Shown piece by piece: positions 24,701-27,521 of a DNA stretch of 27,521 bases (the stretch's first letter is position 1; each line of letters opens with the position of its first letter). A model generated the notes under the pieces. It had not been told where the DNA came from. It ran no database searches and was given only the letters and a program-made list of their open reading frames with translations. The translations under genes and the position numbers were made by a program. This DNA is from Phycisphaerae bacterium (GTDB lineage: Bacteria; Planctomycetota; Phycisphaerae; Phycisphaerales; SM1A02), in assembly GCA_002683195.1 (NCBI GenBank), contig NYSW01000021.1:24662-52182 (forward strand), in the 5' to 3' direction.

Positions 24701-26921
24701 CACGGAATGGGGACAGCTCGGTCGATCCGAACGACAGGCATTGCAGATCTCGGTGCGAGAGGAACGGCGAGTCGAGGCAAAGGACGTGCTCTCCGAGCTG
24801 GTGAATGTCATGCCTACCGATCCCACCGTGGTCATCGGTGCTCACCGCTTCGGCGTCAAGAACCCCGATCTGAAGTTCGAGGTCGATCTGCTGGAGAATG
24901 CCGAACGGAGACTCCGTACGTTGATCTCCGAGGAATCCAAGGAACAGAACAAGCGACGACTGCAAAATTCGCTGGCCCTGATCATCGCCGAACAAGGAAT
25001 TGATCAGTTCCGTCTTGCCGCGGGCCTGTCCGGAAAGGAAGCCCAGGATCAAGGCAAGGTAGAGGCTGACCGACTCTTTGAAGAGGCTTCGAAGCTCGAG
25101 GGCGCCGATCTGAGCGATACGGAAACCGTCATCGCGAACTTCTTGATCGGCCAGGGCGATCTGGAGCGGGCCGCGGTGTTCCAGTCTCGACTGTTACAGG
25201 AACTTCAAGCGTCCGGCGAACCGGGATCGGTGCTTCAGGGAGTCGCGGGTCAGTTGGTTCGAATTCTGATCGAGAACGAGAGACTTGAGCAGGCGGAGGT
25301 GGTCCTGAAGCGTTACTTCGATGAAGACAACGTCGTCGCAGGTGCCAATCCTCTGTTTGGTGCTCTGCAGTTCGCGATGGCGGAGGCTGGACGAAGGAAC
25401 GATGGAGGAAGTGATGGTGGCGGGCTTTCATTGGCGTCGCTGGAGCGTCTTGCCAAGGCGGAAGAATATTTCAATGCGGCTCTCATGGTCGATGCCGCCA
25501 ACAGTGAGTCGATCAGGCAGTTGGCCCGCATCGCCCAATATCGATGGAAGTACGCCCCGGAAGAAGAGGGGGACTTCGGTACCGGATCGAGTGAAAGTGA
25601 ACGGTTGCTCGTCGAGGCGGTCCGTGCTGCAGAGCGACTGGTGGCCTTGAATCAGACCTCCTGGGTCGGCCGCAAGGCACTGGTCGATCTCCATCAATCC
25701 AGTGGCAACACCGAGGCTGCGATTCTTGAGCTTCGAAAGCTGCTGGAGATCGCACCGCAGCAGCCTGAACCTCGCTTTCGTCTCGTGGTGATGCTTCGCG
25801 AGGCCGGTCTTCTGGAGCAAGCCCTTGACGTGGCCCAGGTCGCGCTGGATCGGGATCCTTCGAATGTTCGTTGGGCGAGAAGCATCGGATTGCTTCGGCA
25901 GGAACTAGGACAATGGGATGAAGCGGCCGAACTCTTCGGGCGGCTCTACCAACAGACCAAGACCATCGGCTTCCTCCGCAATCAGGTGGATGCACTGATG
26001 TCTCGAGAGGATCCCGCTGCGGCCCAGGTGGTGAATCTCGCCCGTGGGAATCAGAGGGAATTCGCGAAGGATCCGATGCTGATCGGCGGGTACTGCGCTG
26101 CGCTGGCCGCAACCGGTCGACGACCGGCAGCATTGCAGCAGTTCGAGGCGGCCTACCGCAGTACCCGTGATCGGGATGCGATCGCCAGAAGCGGGCTCGC
26201 TCGATGGCTCACGAGCATGTATCCCGAGACCCAGGACGGAATCGAGGAACTGTCGGCATTCGTCGATCGCATCTCGGATGGAAATCCAGAACTCATCGAT
26301 CTGATGCAGATCTCCGCGGCCTGGAACTCGCTCGGGCAGGATCCCGCTGTCGTCATGCCCAAAGCGGTCGACGTGGTGGAGCGAGCGATCACCGTCGGTG
26401 GTGCGACTGGCGATCCCGGACTGCTGGGTGCCTACATGCAGCTTGGAATTCTCAAATCAAGGCAGGATGATTGCGTCGGAGCCACGCAGGCCTTCGAGCA
26501 GGTCCTCGACCTCCGCCCCGGGGATCCTCAGATCCTCAATAACCTTGCCTATCTCGCGGTCGACTGCGGTGGCGATTTGAGTCTCGCCCGATCTCGAGCC
26601 CAGACCGCGGTGGCTGCCAGACCCTCGTCGGCGGAATTTCGGGACACCCTCGGTGTGATCTACATGGCTGAGGCGGTTAAAATCGGCGACTCGGATCCCG
26701 AAGCGAGGGATCTCGCAGCCCGGAAGGCCGAACAGGAACTCAGGCAGGCGACCAGACTTTCACAAATCGTTTCGCCCTGGTTGCACCTGAGCGAACTCAT
26801 GATCTTCCTCGATCGTCCAGAAGAGGCAAGGCGTGCGATCGCCAAGGCCAGCGACCTCGACGAGGACAATAGATTTGAGGAAGAATTTGATGATCTGCTC
26901 AAGCAGGTCAAAGATCGCTGA
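21714..26921 (+). CDS. Giant membrane-anchored TPR-repeat protein
   Basis: Protein of 1735 residues. A basic start (MAKKKLN) and one hydrophobic segment at about 9-32 suggest an inner-membrane anchor with the rest in the periplasm. The body is almost wholly alpha-helical and contains many TPR-like pairs, for example around residues 40-60 (GDQLLADGRPEEAMKQYGRG), 840-960 and 1370-1450 (ILELRKLLEIAPQQPEPRF; EQALDVAQVALDRDPSNVRW), and a C-terminal set (AFEQVLDLRPGDPQILNNLAYLA). Many mid-protein helices are too diverged to count by eye. TPR proteins scaffold other proteins, and exosortase loci often encode one (the PrsT type, TIGR02917), but this is much longer than those. AAGGA lies eleven bases before the ATG. 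Function is inferred from context: organising the export complex. Confidence 0.85.
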   Translation: MAKKKLNVKFLALVLGLLAIGGAVIGGFVLVQYRNDPVKHIRRGDQLLADGRPEEAMKQYGRGIGKAQYEMPYYDKAIEAVETITPQSESKAKEMYRQLLLLMAAKAEKASDHSVSGQTAKEVRDETIRVILDEIQVYTFQVSRGDLQAKGNAYGTAARLVESLNQSLVTLGPDEVAPRLKAAVRGVVVEPEWRTATGLDQQQWEDAVATIESAIEIDQQYVPNQYGLLRGTLDRFADKLVTTGRTGVTKALNGNVDPRLMAARASLSGELAPEIILLEFDRNYLLFLAGFAGDGDQALAAFPDPGTIDTVRIGITAILKRGLDGEMPRFEVNSRLFEIRSVLMEMLLRRPTSTVDEDRYMDILGELDSTFKLVTDAIYEFDPQDLRNCTVQLALVAGESDPMAMIETMIGIADSKDTVSHDRLLRTGFIRNLQTQAFEIAYKNSKGTLEIDDVARDELDLARKSIEKSYSDESVRERDFIWQRLEVLYNYRLALAAIGEEDELAAKTYARKSNRATQLLKSIMEEEQRTADSQLIESAIGAAKIIGDFGTATQLFEAALARQPSMSSDPGALLELASLYLDSGRTREAGAVAAQIRTMAEEKSLDSKSDARLSKIEAKIGTTEQGMTLADLAGSDRLVADQKALAAGNTEERRRILGDIIETAGAHRVVRLQAVIRLASLEQAEGQTQRAQQLARQALEMDPDSMEAKMILAFDKSDTPVDRARAQSEMVYNDLQDIDVATAKSLMSSLQQFRGRYTPEELAEIKSAVAEIEANIIASEERRLPAMEFLLERALRNQDFEEAKTLIDEIEPMLGGEGEVTIRLRASVLANEGELDDAIALLTSAIDQKGFGSDRLCVLLGQYLARRGDREGALARFDQAFKIAPARSGNAYVLGEALLRAGKLNDALQVFRAARGTGRNSKEYRDLWLAVEGQAGNYDVPIRERRRLFQVDPFDATNSVALAQLLMESPIGRESITNGDLKSGEKLNANSPRYSVTEWGQLGRSERQALQISVREERRVEAKDVLSELVNVMPTDPTVVIGAHRFGVKNPDLKFEVDLLENAERRLRTLISEESKEQNKRRLQNSLALIIAEQGIDQFRLAAGLSGKEAQDQGKVEADRLFEEASKLEGADLSDTETVIANFLIGQGDLERAAVFQSRLLQELQASGEPGSVLQGVAGQLVRILIENERLEQAEVVLKRYFDEDNVVAGANPLFGALQFAMAEAGRRNDGGSDGGGLSLASLERLAKAEEYFNAALMVDAANSESIRQLARIAQYRWKYAPEEEGDFGTGSSESERLLVEAVRAAERLVALNQTSWVGRKALVDLHQSSGNTEAAILELRKLLEIAPQQPEPRFRLVVMLREAGLLEQALDVAQVALDRDPSNVRWARSIGLLRQELGQWDEAAELFGRLYQQTKTIGFLRNQVDALMSREDPAAAQVVNLARGNQREFAKDPMLIGGYCAALAATGRRPAALQQFEAAYRSTRDRDAIARSGLARWLTSMYPETQDGIEELSAFVDRISDGNPELIDLMQISAAWNSLGQDPAVVMPKAVDVVERAITVGGATGDPGLLGAYMQLGILKSRQDDCVGATQAFEQVLDLRPGDPQILNNLAYLAVDCGGDLSLARSRAQTAVAARPSSAEFRDTLGVIYMAEAVKIGDSDPEARDLAARKAEQELRQATRLSQIVSPWLHLSELMIFLDRPEEARRAIAKASDLDEDNRFEEEFDDLLKQVKDR

Positions 26922-26999
26922 AGACGGGGGATGGCTCGTGCCGTCCAGATACCGAGCCGATGAACAGATGTCAGACTCACGATCGCGGATCCAATTCCT

Positions 27000-27521
27000 A
27001 TGAGCCCTCAAACCTCCAACTCCAATTCGATTCGGTCGGCGCAACGTCCCGTTCAAGCCCAAGCGGGGGCCGCCACCATTGATCCAGTACGGATCATCCG
27101 TCAGCATCTTGCAATGCTGATCACGGGCGGAGTCCTCGGGCTCGTGGTGGGAGTCGGGGTCTTTCTCGTCTGGCGTCAGTATTACCCATCTTATTCAGCC
27201 AAGGCGACGTTCGAATTGGTCGGGATGCTCGATGACGCGGGTGATCCGCTGGCATCAGAGGATCGAAACGAGGATACGGTCCAGCGGATTGCGGCGACCG
27301 AAGCGGCGAAGGCGATTCTCGAGTCCAATCTGGTGGCGGTGCTTGCGTTGCCGGACGTACGTGGAATGGCCTGGATGGAGTCGTTCAACGACGAGCAAGG
27401 ACGGCCGAATCTCGAAGAGGCCCTCCTGCAGTTGACGGACGAGATCTCCGCCGGTTACCGCCGGCGCACCCAGTATTTCGACGTGAATTGGTCAGCCAAG
27501 AAGGCTGAGGATGTCCCGGTG
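27000..27521 (+). CDS. Wzz-like chain-length determinant protein, 5' part
   Basis: Starts with ATG at 27000 and remains open to the end of the window (174 residues seen). Residues 1-30 are polar and Gln/Ser-rich, then DPVRIIRQHLAMLITGGVLGLVVGVGVFLVW (28-58) gives a membrane helix with a basic flank, followed by YYPSYSAKATFEL at 61-73. That arrangement is typical of Wzz/GumC-type polysaccharide co-polymerases, whose periplasmic helices control chain length and which pair with Wza-like export channels. The rest of the protein, including any tyrosine kinase domain, lies beyond the window. The nearest purine-rich stretch (GCGGAT) is more than ten bases upstream, so the ribosome-binding site is weak. 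It follows the TPR gene after 78 bases. Confidence 0.8.
   Translation, partial: MSPQTSNSNSIRSAQRPVQAQAGAATIDPVRIIRQHLAMLITGGVLGLVVGVGVFLVWRQYYPSYSAKATFELVGMLDDAGDPLASEDRNEDTVQRIAATEAAKAILESNLVAVLALPDVRGMAWMESFNDEQGRPNLEEALLQLTDEISAGYRRRTQYFDVNWSAKKAEDVPV

Noticed and set aside
26923..26958. Hairpins GACGG/CCGTC and GGCTCG/CGAGCC after the TPR gene as a terminator.
   Set aside because: The stems are short, overlap each other and have no T-run; the Wzz-like gene follows at once on the same strand, so termination here is unlikely.

Overview
The window (about 27.5 kb, clearly GC-rich) looks like chromosomal DNA of a member of the Planctomycetota, most likely a Phycisphaerae-type bacterium. The clues are a DUF1501 protein, paired ClpP paralogues, an exosortase/EpsI pair inside a polysaccharide-export locus, many GTG starts and few strong Shine-Dalgarno sites. 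No phage, insertion sequence, CRISPR array, tRNA or rRNA was seen. Family names come from reading motifs; no database search was run.

Layout. Positions 1-1473 hold the 3' end of a DUF1501 gene and an FkbM-type methyltransferase. On the minus strand, 1495-3800 carry a bisphosphate nucleotidase-like phosphatase and an AI-2E family permease. The plus-strand run 3862-9079 carries a VOC-fold protein, a PQQ-type sugar dehydrogenase, a PqiA-like membrane protein and a PqiB/MCE protein, the last three with overlapping stop and start codons, then an FrhB/FdhB-like iron-sulfur protein. The minus strand at 9095-11169 has a MoxR ATPase gene followed by an overlapping outer-membrane protein gene. Still on the minus strand, 11316-14381 holds an FHA-histidine kinase gene and two clpP genes ending at a strong intrinsic terminator. 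On the plus strand, holA (DNA polymerase III delta), a predicted lipoprotein gene and pyrB occupy 14443-17817.

The most distinctive part is 17994-27521: a Wza-like outer-membrane export lipoprotein, a structured 282-nt non-coding stretch, an exosortase, an EpsI-like partner, a membrane-anchored TPR protein of 1735 residues, and the start of a Wzz-like chain-length protein. Together these look like an exopolysaccharide export and protein-sorting locus. No protein complete in the window carries a recognisable PEP-CTERM-type tail, so the exosortase substrates must lie elsewhere.

Recurring oddities are -10-like hexamers placed 6-7 nt before start codons that lack a ribosome-binding site (possible leaderless mRNAs), inverted repeats at gene ends and before the exosortase gene, and several unusual domain arrangements: a large insertion in an SLBB domain, an extra C-terminal domain on the MCE protein, and an altered ClpP nucleophile motif.
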